DNA of 64,000 nt from the NCBI RefSeq assembly GCF_016864375.1, contig NZ_CP069354.1, positions 2,949,501 through 3,013,500 of the forward strand. Reading direction: 5' to 3'. This document shows, one piece after another, positions 28,343 through 37,044 of this stretch. Numbering within the stretch: position 1 is the first letter of the stretch; each line of letters opens with the position of its first letter. Source of the DNA: Microvirga sp. VF16. Its GTDB lineage: Bacteria > Pseudomonadota > Alphaproteobacteria > Rhizobiales > Beijerinckiaceae. The notes under the pieces were generated by a model. That model did not search any database, had not been told where the DNA came from, and was given only the letters and a program-made list of their open reading frames with translations. The translations under genes and the position numbers were made by a program.

Positions 28343-29674
28343 TTCTTTCGGAAGGAGCGCATCAAACTGCTCGGCCGTCAGGTAGCCCGTGATCGCCGCG
28401 CTGCGGCTTCGCTGGTAGCCCATGATCGCTTCCCGTGTCAGCGGGCCCATGATGGCATCGATCGGACCCGTATAGAGACCCAATTCCCGGAGCCGTTGTT
28501 GGATCAAACGGCGTTGCTTTTGCCCGAGCTGGGCGTCTTCTATCGTCGGCGCCACGGACACATGCCTCAATTGTTCCGCCTGGGCGGCCGCGATCTGAGC
28601 TTGGGCTTCAACACGTTTGGCCTCCTGCTTGGCCTTTTCAGCATCCGCCTGAGCGCGCTCGACATCGGCCTGCGCTTTCTTGGCATCGGCCTGAGCTTTC
28701 AGCACTTCGGCCTGGGCCCGCTCGGCCCTGAGCCGCTCGTCGCGCGCGCGGGTTTCTGCCTGCTCACGCGCGCGCCGCTCCTCTTCCAGCTTTCCTTCGA
28801 TTTCCTCCGTCTTCTGGACACCGACAGCTGGTTGTGGAGAGATCGCGGCGACAGATTGCGTTGGAGGCGCGGGAGTAGGTTTTGCGAGATTGACTTCGTC
28901 TACGCGCCCGAATACCGCCCCTAAATTGCCGTTCGAGGCAATCTTGATCGCCTCGGTGAGCGACGGGCTTGGTTGCTGGAGCAGTTTGGTCAGCGCCTCT
29001 GCAGCCTGCTCGCCTGCGGCGTCGATGCGGGATACCGGAATGCGAGCTGAGCTGGAGAAAATGGTGACGGCGTTCTTCGGGACTTCACTGGTGAACTGAG
29101 GCCTGGCATCCAATCCTTCGATGGGGTTCTCGAAGGTCGGCGACGTCATGAAAAAGAACACACCACCTGTCTGCGCTCGCCCGACGATCTGCGCAATATT
29201 GGTAGTCGAGAGGGCACGTGACAGCAGGTCGGTCGCTCGCCCGAGTTCGGTGTTGGTTGTTAGGAAAAAGGTCTGGCCACCCCAGGCCACGCCGTGCCCG
29301 ATCAAGACGACGAACGCGAGATCGGATCCTTCCGCTTTCGCCGCGAAGTCTCGCAGATGAGCTCTGGCCGTCGCATTGCTCGGATTGGGGCTTACGATCA
29401 CTTCAAAGCCCCGCGCTTTGAGAGCCTCGGCGATCTCGGCGCCCCGCTTCGTCCCGATGCTGGATTTCGGAAGTTTCTGATAATCTTCCGCCGTTAGGAC
29501 TAATGCGATTCTTCCAGCGGCATGAGCGGATGCGATGCCCATCAGCAGCAAGGAAAGCGCAAAGACGACGCCTACCCCGAAATTCAGTATCGGATGTCCC
29601 CGATTAAGCCCTCCCAATGTGCTTTTGCGCACAGAGGATCTGCCTGCAAATCCACCTGCTTGACCGAAATGCAT
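28334..29674 (-). CDS. Caspase-like (C14-fold) protein with coiled coil and peptidoglycan-binding domain; catalytic Cys lost
   Basis: A 446-residue exported protein. A signal peptide or anchor lies at about 31-53 (FGVGVVFALSLLLMGIASAHAA). Residues 54-250 have the caspase p20 layout: RIALVLTAEDYQKLPKS, KRGAEIAEALKARGFEV, LRDFAAKAEGSDLAFVVLIG with GHG at 126-128 (catalytic His). The strand that normally ends in Asp-Ala-Cys reads GGVFFFMTSP, with Met-Thr-Ser at 176-178, so the nucleophile Cys is apparently replaced by Ser. Residues 285-375 are a Lys/Ala/Glu-rich coiled coil with repeated KAQADA/RAQADA. Residues 385-440 (RLIQQRLRELGLYTGPIDAI) are a peptidoglycan-binding domain. It is probably a periplasmic structural or binding protein. 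Confidence 0.78.
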   Translation of the reverse strand: MHFGQAGGFAGRSSVRKSTLGGLNRGHPILNFGVGVVFALSLLLMGIASAHAAGRIALVLTAEDYQKLPKSSIGTKRGAEIAEALKARGFEVIVSPNPSNATARAHLRDFAAKAEGSDLAFVVLIGHGVAWGGQTFFLTTNTELGRATDLLSRALSTTNIAQIVGRAQTGGVFFFMTSPTFENPIEGLDARPQFTSEVPKNAVTIFSSSARIPVSRIDAAGEQAAEALTKLLQQPSPSLTEAIKIASNGNLGAVFGRVDEVNLAKPTPAPPTQSVAAISPQPAVGVQKTEEIEGKLEEERRAREQAETRARDERLRAERAQAEVLKAQADAKKAQADVERAQADAEKAKQEAKRVEAQAQIAAAQAEQLRHVSVAPTIEDAQLGQKQRRLIQQRLRELGLYTGPIDAIMGPLTREAIMGYQRSRSAAITGYLTAEQFDALLPKEDQ

Positions 29675-29755
29675 GGCACGTCTCCAAGACTTGCATTATC
29701 ATGGAATCCGGTAGTTGTTACGCGAACTAACCTCTCGAGCCGTTGGAGATATCCC

Positions 29756-30628
29756 GTGGGATTACGGCTGAAATTCAATATCATTCTCGCCGTCTGCTAT
29801 CTGCTTGGACTCAGCTTATCAATTTATCCATTTTATCAAATTTCCAGGCGGGAAGCCATGGAACAGCTGCAGTCGCAGATCGATGTTCTGCGAGCGCAAG
29901 CGCTTTCCATACGCCGCTATACCTCGGAAGAAATTCAGCCCTTGCTGGCTGAACATTCCAGCGTTCAGTTCCTGCCGCAAACGGTTCCGTCGTTCTCTGC
30001 ACAGACGGCTTTCCGCAATTTCCGAGGGTTCTACCCGCAGTTCTTCTACAAGGAAGCAGCACTCAACCCGACGAACCCCGCGGATCTTGCGCGCGATTGG
30101 GAGCGGGAACTCATCGAGAAACTCCGCGCAAATCCTGACCTGACCAAGGACGTCAGCTTTCAGACGATCGACAACCGTTCCCACTACACGGCAACCTATC
30201 CCCTGGTGATCAGGGACGAGTCTTGTCTGACCTGTCATTCGACGCCGGACAGGGCTCCTCCCTCGATGGTTGCTCTTTACGGCAACAAGAATGGATTCGG
30301 CTGGAAGCTTAACGAGACGATCGGAGCACAGATCATTTCCGTGCCCATGGACATCGCCGAAGGATCGATCTGGCGGAATCTAGGATTATTTGTCGGCACC
30401 TCGAGCATCATCTTCCTGATCTTGCTGATCCTGCTCAACATCCTGCTAAATCGGTATGTGATCAGCCCGGTGACGCGAATGGCGAAAACTGCAGAGGCCG
30501 TCAGCATGGGCGATGCATCTGTGGCCGAGTTCGAATACCCAGGTTCGGACGAGATCTCATCCCTGTCACGCTCGTTTAACCGGATGCGCAGGAGCTTGGA
30601 TAGCGCATTGAAGATGCTTGAAAAGTGA
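29756..30628 (+). CDS. DUF3365/Tll0287-like haem-binding sensor with HAMP domain
   Basis: A 290-residue membrane protein. Helix 1 (KFNIILAVCYLLGLSLSIY, about 5-25) is followed by a periplasmic domain with RREAMEQLQSQIDVLRAQAL and a c-type haem motif CLTCH at 157-161. Helix 2 lies at about 203-232 (IWRNLGLFVGTSSIIFLILL), then a HAMP domain (RYVISPVTRMAKTAEAVSMG, EISSLSRSFNRMRRSL). This is the DUF3365 sensor type thought to detect redox state or gas ligands; no kinase or cyclase output follows in the same protein. I chose GTG 29756, with GGAG 8 bases upstream, because the first helix starts there. It overlaps or abuts the kinase gene, so the signal probably passes to it. Confidence 0.75.
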   Translation: MGLRLKFNIILAVCYLLGLSLSIYPFYQISRREAMEQLQSQIDVLRAQALSIRRYTSEEIQPLLAEHSSVQFLPQTVPSFSAQTAFRNFRGFYPQFFYKEAALNPTNPADLARDWERELIEKLRANPDLTKDVSFQTIDNRSHYTATYPLVIRDESCLTCHSTPDRAPPSMVALYGNKNGFGWKLNETIGAQIISVPMDIAEGSIWRNLGLFVGTSSIIFLILLILLNILLNRYVISPVTRMAKTAEAVSMGDASVAEFEYPGSDEISSLSRSFNRMRRSLDSALKMLEK

Positions 30629-30690
30629 TCAATACGATTGATCCCTGGCCTAACAGAACCAGATTACCGCTCGTCAGGGAATTTTCTCCG

Positions 30691-32115
30691 ATGACCGCAG
30701 ACAAGGATCTGAGGACAGGCAGTAGCCAAGGCGGAGCCAGTGGCGCCATCCCCGCCAGAATTGGCAAGTATCGCCTTGACCACGTGATCGGCCGCGGTGC
30801 GATCGGTGTCGTCTATAAAGGCTACGATGAACAGATTGATCGGCCCTTGGCGATCAAGACGCTTCGTCCCGAAATCCTGGAGAACCTGAGCGAGAATGAC
30901 GAGCTCCTCCGTCGTTTCGCCACCGAAGCGCGCTCCGCAGCACGGTGCCTGCACCCGAACATCGTCACGGTCTTCGACTTCGTGGAGCAGGATGGCGCGC
31001 CCTACATCATCATGGAGTATGTCAATGCAGGTACGCTGGAGAACGTGATCCGGCGTGGCACGTTGCTGCCCATCCGCCAGGTCGGCGAAATCATGGCCCA
31101 GCTGCTGTTCGCCCTGGGCTATGCGCACTCCAAGGGCGTCATTCACCGGGACGTCAAGCCTGCCAATATCCTCTGCCCTTCGGCCGCCTCGATCAAGGTT
31201 TCCGACTTCGGTGTGGCCCATGTCGAGGCTCTGGATCTCACGAAGCCTGGCGGTATCCCGATCGGCACGCCGAACTATATGGCCCCGGAGCGATTTCTCG
31301 GGCGTCCGGCCGATGTCCGCGCGGATCTTTTCTCGGCCGGAGTCATCCTCTTTCAAATGCTGACCGGCGCGAAGCCCTTCGTTGCGGCCGACCTGCCTGA
31401 ATTGATGCGCAAGCTCATGAACGAACCACCGCCATCGATCAGGACCTATCGGCCGGAGCTTTGGCCGGAGATCGACGCCGTCGTGCAGCGGGCTCTAGCG
31501 CGAAACCCAGAGGATCGTTTTCAGACGGCGGATGAATTCGTCGTCGCACTCAATGCATCGATCGAGATGCGCCCCAGTGCTGACCTTCCACCGCTTGACC
31601 TCACCGAGCTCTCCCACCTGCCTGGAAAAGAGCAGCCTGCGCCTGCAAAGGAACAGCTCAACCAAACCATGGCCGAAGTCCTCACGCCCACCACAATCGA
31701 CGCACTTGGACGATCTCTTGCCCACTCGCTCGGCCCGATAGGCCACCTATTGGTGAAACAGGCCTCGCACGAGACGATGGACATCGATACGTTCCTGGAA
31801 TTCCTTGTCGAGAAAATCAAAACCGAGGCTGACGCCGCCACCTTCCGAAAAGCGGCTCAGCAGATGCTCCGTGACGACAAGGGCTTCAAGATAGCGCAGA
31901 TGGAAGCCGTCATTTCCCAGACTGAAATTCGTGCGGTGACCGAAGTACTGCTGCCGCTCATCGGCCCTGTTGCGCCAACGCTGGTCGCTCGGCAGGCCGA
32001 GAAATCTGTCGGCCGAGATGACTTCTACCGCCGTCTTTCCGACTTCATTCCTAGCGAACGGGACCGCGCGAGCTTTCTCAAGATTCGTGGTAAGCTCAGT
32101 GAAACCAAACAATGA
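30691..32115 (+). CDS. Serine/threonine protein kinase with two copies of an unnamed C-terminal module
   Basis: A 474-residue Hanks-type kinase. The glycine loop is GRGAIGVVYKG (34-44), the ATP Lys is Lys56, HRD is at 152-154, DFG at 172-174 and APE at 198-200, so catalysis should be intact. No transmembrane segment is visible, unlike PASTA kinases. After about residue 320 come two similar stretches, about 329-393 (SLAHSLGPIGHLLVKQAS) and 405-470 (EVLLPLIGPVAPTLVARQ), which also match the C-terminus of the next gene. I set the start at ATG 30691 (AGGGA upstream); a GTG at 30625 overlapping the previous stop is an alternative. It is followed 25 bp later by a cyclase gene. Confidence 0.88.
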   Translation: MTADKDLRTGSSQGGASGAIPARIGKYRLDHVIGRGAIGVVYKGYDEQIDRPLAIKTLRPEILENLSENDELLRRFATEARSAARCLHPNIVTVFDFVEQDGAPYIIMEYVNAGTLENVIRRGTLLPIRQVGEIMAQLLFALGYAHSKGVIHRDVKPANILCPSAASIKVSDFGVAHVEALDLTKPGGIPIGTPNYMAPERFLGRPADVRADLFSAGVILFQMLTGAKPFVAADLPELMRKLMNEPPPSIRTYRPELWPEIDAVVQRALARNPEDRFQTADEFVVALNASIEMRPSADLPPLDLTELSHLPGKEQPAPAKEQLNQTMAEVLTPTTIDALGRSLAHSLGPIGHLLVKQASHETMDIDTFLEFLVEKIKTEADAATFRKAAQQMLRDDKGFKIAQMEAVISQTEIRAVTEVLLPLIGPVAPTLVARQAEKSVGRDDFYRRLSDFIPSERDRASFLKIRGKLSETKQ

Positions 32116-32140
32116 CGTGTAGGTACTCGATGAATGAGTG

Positions 32141-33148
32141 ATGGATAATCTGGCACCCGATGCACCCCAGCCTTCCGGCAAACGAATTCGACGCCTACGA
32201 GCGGTCTTCGCGGCCGACATGGCGAATTTTGGCGGCTTGGTTTCCGTTGACGAAACCAACACCCTGGACGCCCTATGGGCGACCCGGCGCATCGCCCGGG
32301 AGGAGCTTGCGGCTCATGGTGGATGGCTTTTTGGGATGCCCGGAGATGGCATATTCGCGCTCTTCGAAAGCGCCGTCGATGCTGTACGTTGCGCACTCGA
32401 TACACAGGCGCGTCTCACCGCAATGACGAAGTTCGATGCGGTCCGTCTGCGGATCGGCATCCATCTCGGCGATGTCCTGTTCCAGGACGATCTTCCCTTC
32501 GGCGAGACCCTTGTCATTGCGGCCCGTCTGGAAAGCCTCGCGGATCCGGGGGGAATCCTCGTATCGGCAGCTGTCATGGAAGCTGTGGCGCCTCGCATTT
32601 CGGCGACCTTCGGCGAGCGCGGCGTATTCGACCTCAAGCACAGTCCACGGCGGATCACGACGTTCACTGTGGCGATGCCACCGTCTGCGACCGATATGAA
32701 TGCTACCGTGAGCCTGATCGAGCCACTCGATCGAACAGTGCTTTCGGTGGCTACAGCACGGATGGAAGACAGAGCCGACACGCCCCTGCCGTCCCCCGCG
32801 TGCCCCGGGCCACAAGCCATATCACTGCCAAAGGCCGCCCCCCTCGTCATCCCTGTTCATCCGGCAGCGACATCTTCACCATCCGATGATGACGTGGCGC
32901 CGGAGAGCCTCCCTGCTCGTTCCGCACCTTTGGACTCCACTGCCCGTCAAGCCTGTCTTGCCGAGCTCACTCACACCCTGACGACCTATCTCGGCCCTGT
33001 CGCGGGATTGCTCGTGAAACGGCATGCCGCAAATCTAGCGGATCTAGCTGAGCTTGTTGACGACCTTGCCCGCGAGATTCCGGCGAAGGACGAGCGCCTG
33101 CAATTTCTCACGCGTGCTCAACAGATAGTGGCGCAACGGCGTCTTTGA
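32141..33148 (+). CDS. Class III adenylate/guanylate cyclase-like protein
   Basis: A 335-residue soluble protein. The cyclase homology domain spans about 17-185. Both metal Asp residues are present: Asp26 (FAADMANF) and Asp69 (GMPGDGIFALF). Arg129 of the VxxxAARLE motif is present (VIAARLE), but the transition-state Asn is Val125 and the base-selecting Lys position is Gly65, so activity or nucleotide choice is uncertain. RIGIHLGDVLF is conserved. The C-terminus (about 270-333, HTLTTYLGPVAGLLVKRHA) repeats the module found twice in the upstream kinase. It is in the same operon as the kinase and converges on a crp-family gene. Confidence 0.82.
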   Translation: MDNLAPDAPQPSGKRIRRLRAVFAADMANFGGLVSVDETNTLDALWATRRIAREELAAHGGWLFGMPGDGIFALFESAVDAVRCALDTQARLTAMTKFDAVRLRIGIHLGDVLFQDDLPFGETLVIAARLESLADPGGILVSAAVMEAVAPRISATFGERGVFDLKHSPRRITTFTVAMPPSATDMNATVSLIEPLDRTVLSVATARMEDRADTPLPSPACPGPQAISLPKAAPLVIPVHPAATSSPSDDDVAPESLPARSAPLDSTARQACLAELTHTLTTYLGPVAGLLVKRHAANLADLAELVDDLAREIPAKDERLQFLTRAQQIVAQRRL

Positions 33149-33151
33149 CCC

Positions 33152-33877
33152 CTACTCGCCGAATTCTGCAATCTCATCGATCCGCTCGAGGTCATGAACA
33201 ACCAGCCCACCTCGATCCTGAGTCAAGAGACGCTCTTCGGCCCATCGGTTCAGAACCTTGTTCAAGCCCTCCCGCGACATCGCCGTCCATTGAGCCATCT
33301 CGCTTTGAGTCAGCTTGAGAACGACTTCGATTCCTCTAGGCGTGGCTTTGCCATGATCCCGGGCAAGATGGCCGATAATCCGCGCAAGACGCTGAGGCGC
33401 TTGACGCAGGGTGGCATCTTCCATTCGGGCACTGGTCCATCTGAGGCGCCTGCACAGCAGATCGATCACGTTGCGCACCAGTTGCGGGTCTCGATCCAGC
33501 GCCTCGTAGAAGGTTCGCCGAGCGATACTCGTCAGGCGCGTACGCAGCATGGCGGAAGCACCCGCTGTCCGCACGCCACCGTCAAGCATGCCGATCTCGC
33601 CGAAAACGGCACCATTCGTCAGCACATTAAGCGTGACTTCGGCACCTGCGGCCGAAACAGTCCAGATCCGAACTCGCCCCTCGGCAATCACATAAAGTGA
33701 GTCGGACGTATCCCCGACATTGAATAGCAACTCGCCTTTCTCCAATGTCCGGTTCTGAGCCTTACGGGCGATCAGCTCAGCAGTCGGCGGATCAATGGCC
33801 TTGAAAATATCAAGCTCTTCGAACTTGACCGGCCTATCTGCGCCTGTTGCCGCATTCGACGATTGAACGTCAGCCAT
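33152..33877 (-). CDS. Crp/Fnr-family transcriptional regulator
   Basis: A 241-residue regulator. The N-terminal cyclic-nucleotide-binding-type barrel has GELLFNVGDTSDSLYVIAEG, EVTLNVLTNGAVFGEIGMLD and a VRTAGASAMLRTRLTSI segment. The C-terminal winged HTH has LKLTQSEMAQWTAMSREGLN (recognition helix) and VLNRWAEERLL. The phosphate-binding cassette reads GEIGMLDGGVRTAGA, with the conserved Arg but not the classical RPRAA, so binding of cAMP is not certain. It lies 3 bp from the end of the convergent cyclase gene, a suggestive but unproven link. ATG 33877 gives the standard N-terminus. Confidence 0.9.
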   Translation of the reverse strand: MADVQSSNAATGADRPVKFEELDIFKAIDPPTAELIARKAQNRTLEKGELLFNVGDTSDSLYVIAEGRVRIWTVSAAGAEVTLNVLTNGAVFGEIGMLDGGVRTAGASAMLRTRLTSIARRTFYEALDRDPQLVRNVIDLLCRRLRWTSARMEDATLRQAPQRLARIIGHLARDHGKATPRGIEVVLKLTQSEMAQWTAMSREGLNKVLNRWAEERLLTQDRGGLVVHDLERIDEIAEFGE

Positions 33878-34074
33878 GATCGAGTTCCCACAAAGGTCGA
33901 GCACAGTGCCCCGAGCATAACGGTCGGCGAGACGCGTGCAAAGACAGCCTGCCGGCCAAGTGTGACGCAGATCACTGTCTGCGGCCAGGCTTGGGTGTAC
34001 AGCCAGCTATCGCGCCCGATTTTCGCAGATGATCAGAGGGATCGTCCGATTGGGTTGCAATCGAGGAGAGCCCC

Positions 34075-34569
34075 ATGCCCCGCCATCATCGCAACCTCTG
34101 GCAGGACGACGAGCCTCATGAGCGTCTGCGCGGAGGCCGGAGTGACATCCATGAAAACGGGGATCGAGGTGATCGGCCTGACGACCATTTCAGGAGCGAT
34201 TATGGCGACCGCGGGTGTGATCATTGGGACACTCCCGGCCCCATGGAGCAACATGAAGGCGGAAGTCTTGGCTGGGATGCCGCCGCCTGGGACGATGCCG
34301 GCGGATTCGACGCGGTGCTTTTCGGTCACCTATCCAATAGTCTGGGGCCCGCTGGAGGCTTCCCGCCGATTATCGTCTTCGCTATCGACGATCTCGATGT
34401 GGAGTTCAATACCCTGATCCAGACGACACAGGTCCAGAACACGCTTGTCTTCTTGAACGCTGCCAACGGCGGTTCCATCGATATCGGAGGCGATGTCAAT
34501 GCGAACGGCTTGCAGTTGGCATCGACAGAACAATCGTCCGGGTTCCTGAATCATTCAGAGTTTTCCTGA
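34075..34569 (+). CDS. Small polar protein, candidate type I secretion cargo
   Basis: A 164-residue protein with no signal peptide. The first half is strongly charged and rich in His, Asp, Arg and Gly (GDRGDRPDDHFRSDYGDRG). The second half is apolar and beta-like (PPIIVFAIDDLDVEFN, QVQNTLVFLNAANGG, SIDIGGDVNANGLQL). A GAGGAG ribosome site lies 6 bp before the ATG, supporting translation. It sits 380 bp upstream of a type I secretion ABC transporter and HlyD-type adaptor on the same strand, the usual place for the cargo gene. There are no RTX nonapeptides, so the cargo role is inferred from position. Confidence 0.55.
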   Translation: MPRHHRNLWQDDEPHERLRGGRSDIHENGDRGDRPDDHFRSDYGDRGCDHWDTPGPMEQHEGGSLGWDAAAWDDAGGFDAVLFGHLSNSLGPAGGFPPIIVFAIDDLDVEFNTLIQTTQVQNTLVFLNAANGGSIDIGGDVNANGLQLASTEQSSGFLNHSEFS

Positions 34570-34612
34570 GCAATGTGAGAACGCGGCTACCGTCCTTCCG
34601 CATGACCTGAGG

Positions 34613-34644
34613 GGCTCTATCATCAGAGCCTCGTTCGAGGCTTT
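34613..34644 (+). terminator. Two overlapping hairpins downstream of the small gene
   Basis: GGCTCT/AGAGCC (34613-34618 and 34625-34630) and AGCCTCG/CGAGGCT (34627-34633 and 34636-34642, followed by TTT) share bases and so are mutually exclusive. The second resembles a weak intrinsic terminator. They lie in the 378-bp gap before the type I secretion genes, which otherwise shows no gene. Confidence 0.35.
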
Positions 34645-34947
34645 GAACCTGCACAGGTGCCATGGCCCCGGCTTCCGGCGCATACGCTCCGTTTGCACTA
34701 CCATCTCCTCTGCCGTCGGCGCGCAACATTATCTCGTCGGTATCAGGAGCGTTGCTCGTCGAACGACGGGCCAAGACCTTTCCAAGTTCTGGATGCGAGG
34801 TGGGTCTCCAAAATGAAAGACTGTGAAGCGTGTCACAGCGTTTGGCGCAGGGCTCATCCATGATCAGGCCACAGACACCAATAGGCCCCACCTGGCTTGT
34901 CAGACAGTTTCAGATCGCGTGGATGGCTCGTAATAAGGACGCTTGTG

Positions 34948-36891
34948 ATGAAGAATGGAATGAGGAACAGCGCTGAGGTCCAACTCCGTACCGCTCTTCG
35001 CACGCTCAAGAAGCCGCTGATCGGCATCAGTGCCATCAGCTGCCTCGGAAACATCCTGATGCTGACCAGTCCCATCTTCATGATGCTGGTCTACAACAAA
35101 GTACTGTCGAGCAAGAGCGTTCCGACACTGGCAGCTCTTTCTCTGCTCGCTTTGCTGCTCTATGCCTTCTATGGTCTGTTGGAGGGGCTGCGCGGCAAGC
35201 TCATGGCGCGGGTGGGCATCACCTTTGACCACCGACTGGCTCCGACCCTGTTCGAAGCGACGCTGAAGTTGCCACTCCATTTCGGGCCGCATGCCCGCAA
35301 CCATGATCCGTTGCAGGATCTGGCCGCCATCCGCAATTACCTCATGGGCCCTGGCCCGGTTGCCCTTCTCGATCTTCCGTGGATGCCGATCTACTTCGCG
35401 ATCCTGTTTCTCGTGAATCCAATCCTATTTCTTGCTGCCGCAGGCGGCGCTCTGTTTCTCGTCATCCTCAGCCTGATCAACGAATTCGTCACCAAAGGAA
35501 CGGTCAAGGCTGCGAACCAGGTGCATGCGGCGAACATGACTGTGCTGCTGGACGCAAGGCGCAACTCCGAGGCGGCTGCCGCCATGAGCATGGGAGACGA
35601 TTTGTGCAAGCGCTGGGGCAGCGGCTACGTGAACTCGATCTCGCATGCGCGCGCTCTTGCGGATCACGCCAGTGTCTTCGGCGCCATTTCCAAGACGGTT
35701 CGCCAGGTCCTGCAATCTGCAATGCTCGCGCTCGGAGCTTATCTGGTCATCGAGGCGCAGATGTCGGCGGGCGCCATGATCGCGAGCTCTGTCATCCTCG
35801 CGCGGGCGCTCACGCCTATCGACCAGGTCATAGGGAATTGGCGCCACACATCAGCCGCCTTGCAGGCTTTCCGCCGCCTTCGCGCTCTCTCCTCCAAGCT
35901 TCCGAAGACTGCTCAGCAGCAGCACGGCATGCCGCGGCCGAACCACACACTGTCAGTGCGTGATGTTGCAATCGTGCCCCCCGGCGGAGCGGTTGCGACC
36001 GTTGCCGGCGTATCCTTCGAAATCGAGGCGGGTGATGCCCTTGGGATCATCGGCCCGAGCGGTTGCGGTAAATCTACACTCGTCCGCGCCCTGGTCGGTG
36101 CCTGGCCGACAGCTCGTGGCGAGGTCCGCTTCGACAATGCCCTGATCGGCCAGTATTCACCGGATGCGCTTGCTGATGCGATCGGCCATCTTCCTCAGAG
36201 CATCGAGCTGTTCGACGGCACAGTTGCGGAGAACATCGCCCGCTTCCGCAAGGACGCCACCACCGAACAGGTGATCGAAGCCGCAAAAATGGCGGGTGTG
36301 CACGACATGATCCTCGCCTTCCCGCGGGGGTATGATACCCCCGTCGGCGAGGGTGGCGCCATATTGTCAGGCGGCCAGCGTCAGCGCATCGGTCTCGCCC
36401 GCGCCCTGTTCGGAAATCCATTCCTGGTAGTGCTCGACGAGCCCAATTCCAACCTCGATCCGCTTGGCGAGCAGTCGCTGAACGACGCCATTCACCAGAT
36501 GCGTCAGGCCGGAAAGATCGTCGTTATCGTTGCTCATCGGCCAAGCGCCATCTTCGCCGCCAACAAGATCCTGTCGGTTCGCGGCGGTCGCGCTGAAATG
36601 TTCGGCCCGAAGGAGCAGGTTCTTGCTGCCCTGTTCCCTCGCATCGGACAGCCGCATAAGCCGTCTCAGATGTCGAACTCGCAATCAGGCGGTGGAACAT
36701 CGGGCACCCAGCCCGTTCCAACCGGCGCAGCGGGCACGCCTGTGTCCGAGCCACACCCCACTTCACCCTCGCAGTCCGAACCCGCTTCGCCTGTATCAGG
36801 AACAGTGAATCGAACGGACAGCCCCGCCACTGCCACCGTCACCAGCCTGGATGCGACCCGGGCGCAGCGAGTGAATGGCCTCGTGAGCTAG
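34948..36891 (+). CDS. Type I secretion system permease/ATPase (PrtD family)
   Basis: A 647-residue half-transporter that exports proteins in one step. The N-terminal membrane domain has about six helices (NILMLTSPIFMMLVYNKVL onward). The nucleotide-binding domain has Walker A GPSGCGKST at 369-377, signature LSGGQRQRIGLARAL, Walker B LVVLDEPNSNLD and the switch His in VIVAHRPSA. The last 75 residues form a Gly/Pro/Ser/Thr-rich tail (TSPSQSEPASPVSG) not usual in PrtD. I set the start at ATG 34948, with AAGGA upstream. The HlyD-type gene follows 153 bp later; no outer membrane TolC-like gene is in the window. Confidence 0.93.
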   Translation: MKNGMRNSAEVQLRTALRTLKKPLIGISAISCLGNILMLTSPIFMMLVYNKVLSSKSVPTLAALSLLALLLYAFYGLLEGLRGKLMARVGITFDHRLAPTLFEATLKLPLHFGPHARNHDPLQDLAAIRNYLMGPGPVALLDLPWMPIYFAILFLVNPILFLAAAGGALFLVILSLINEFVTKGTVKAANQVHAANMTVLLDARRNSEAAAAMSMGDDLCKRWGSGYVNSISHARALADHASVFGAISKTVRQVLQSAMLALGAYLVIEAQMSAGAMIASSVILARALTPIDQVIGNWRHTSAALQAFRRLRALSSKLPKTAQQQHGMPRPNHTLSVRDVAIVPPGGAVATVAGVSFEIEAGDALGIIGPSGCGKSTLVRALVGAWPTARGEVRFDNALIGQYSPDALADAIGHLPQSIELFDGTVAENIARFRKDATTEQVIEAAKMAGVHDMILAFPRGYDTPVGEGGAILSGGQRQRIGLARALFGNPFLVVLDEPNSNLDPLGEQSLNDAIHQMRQAGKIVVIVAHRPSAIFAANKILSVRGGRAEMFGPKEQVLAALFPRIGQPHKPSQMSNSQSGGGTSGTQPVPTGAAGTPVSEPHPTSPSQSEPASPVSGTVNRTDSPATATVTSLDATRAQRVNGLVS

Positions 36892-37044
36892 GAACTGTGA
36901 ACTGGACCACAGCGCCGGGGGGCGCGGCGTGTCAATTTGATACAGGAACGAGCGCCAGGCTTTCAGGCCCGGAGCGAGAACCTGAAGCCGGATTAGCCCG
37001 TCGCCCGTGCTCGGGCGACGGTAGCCCACACAGCGGAGCGCGTC

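Noticed and set aside
33863..34417. Alternative plus-strand frame overlapping the candidate cargo gene
   Set aside because: It has no ribosome site and begins inside the crp-family gene; the frame at 34075 has GAGGAG and better composition.
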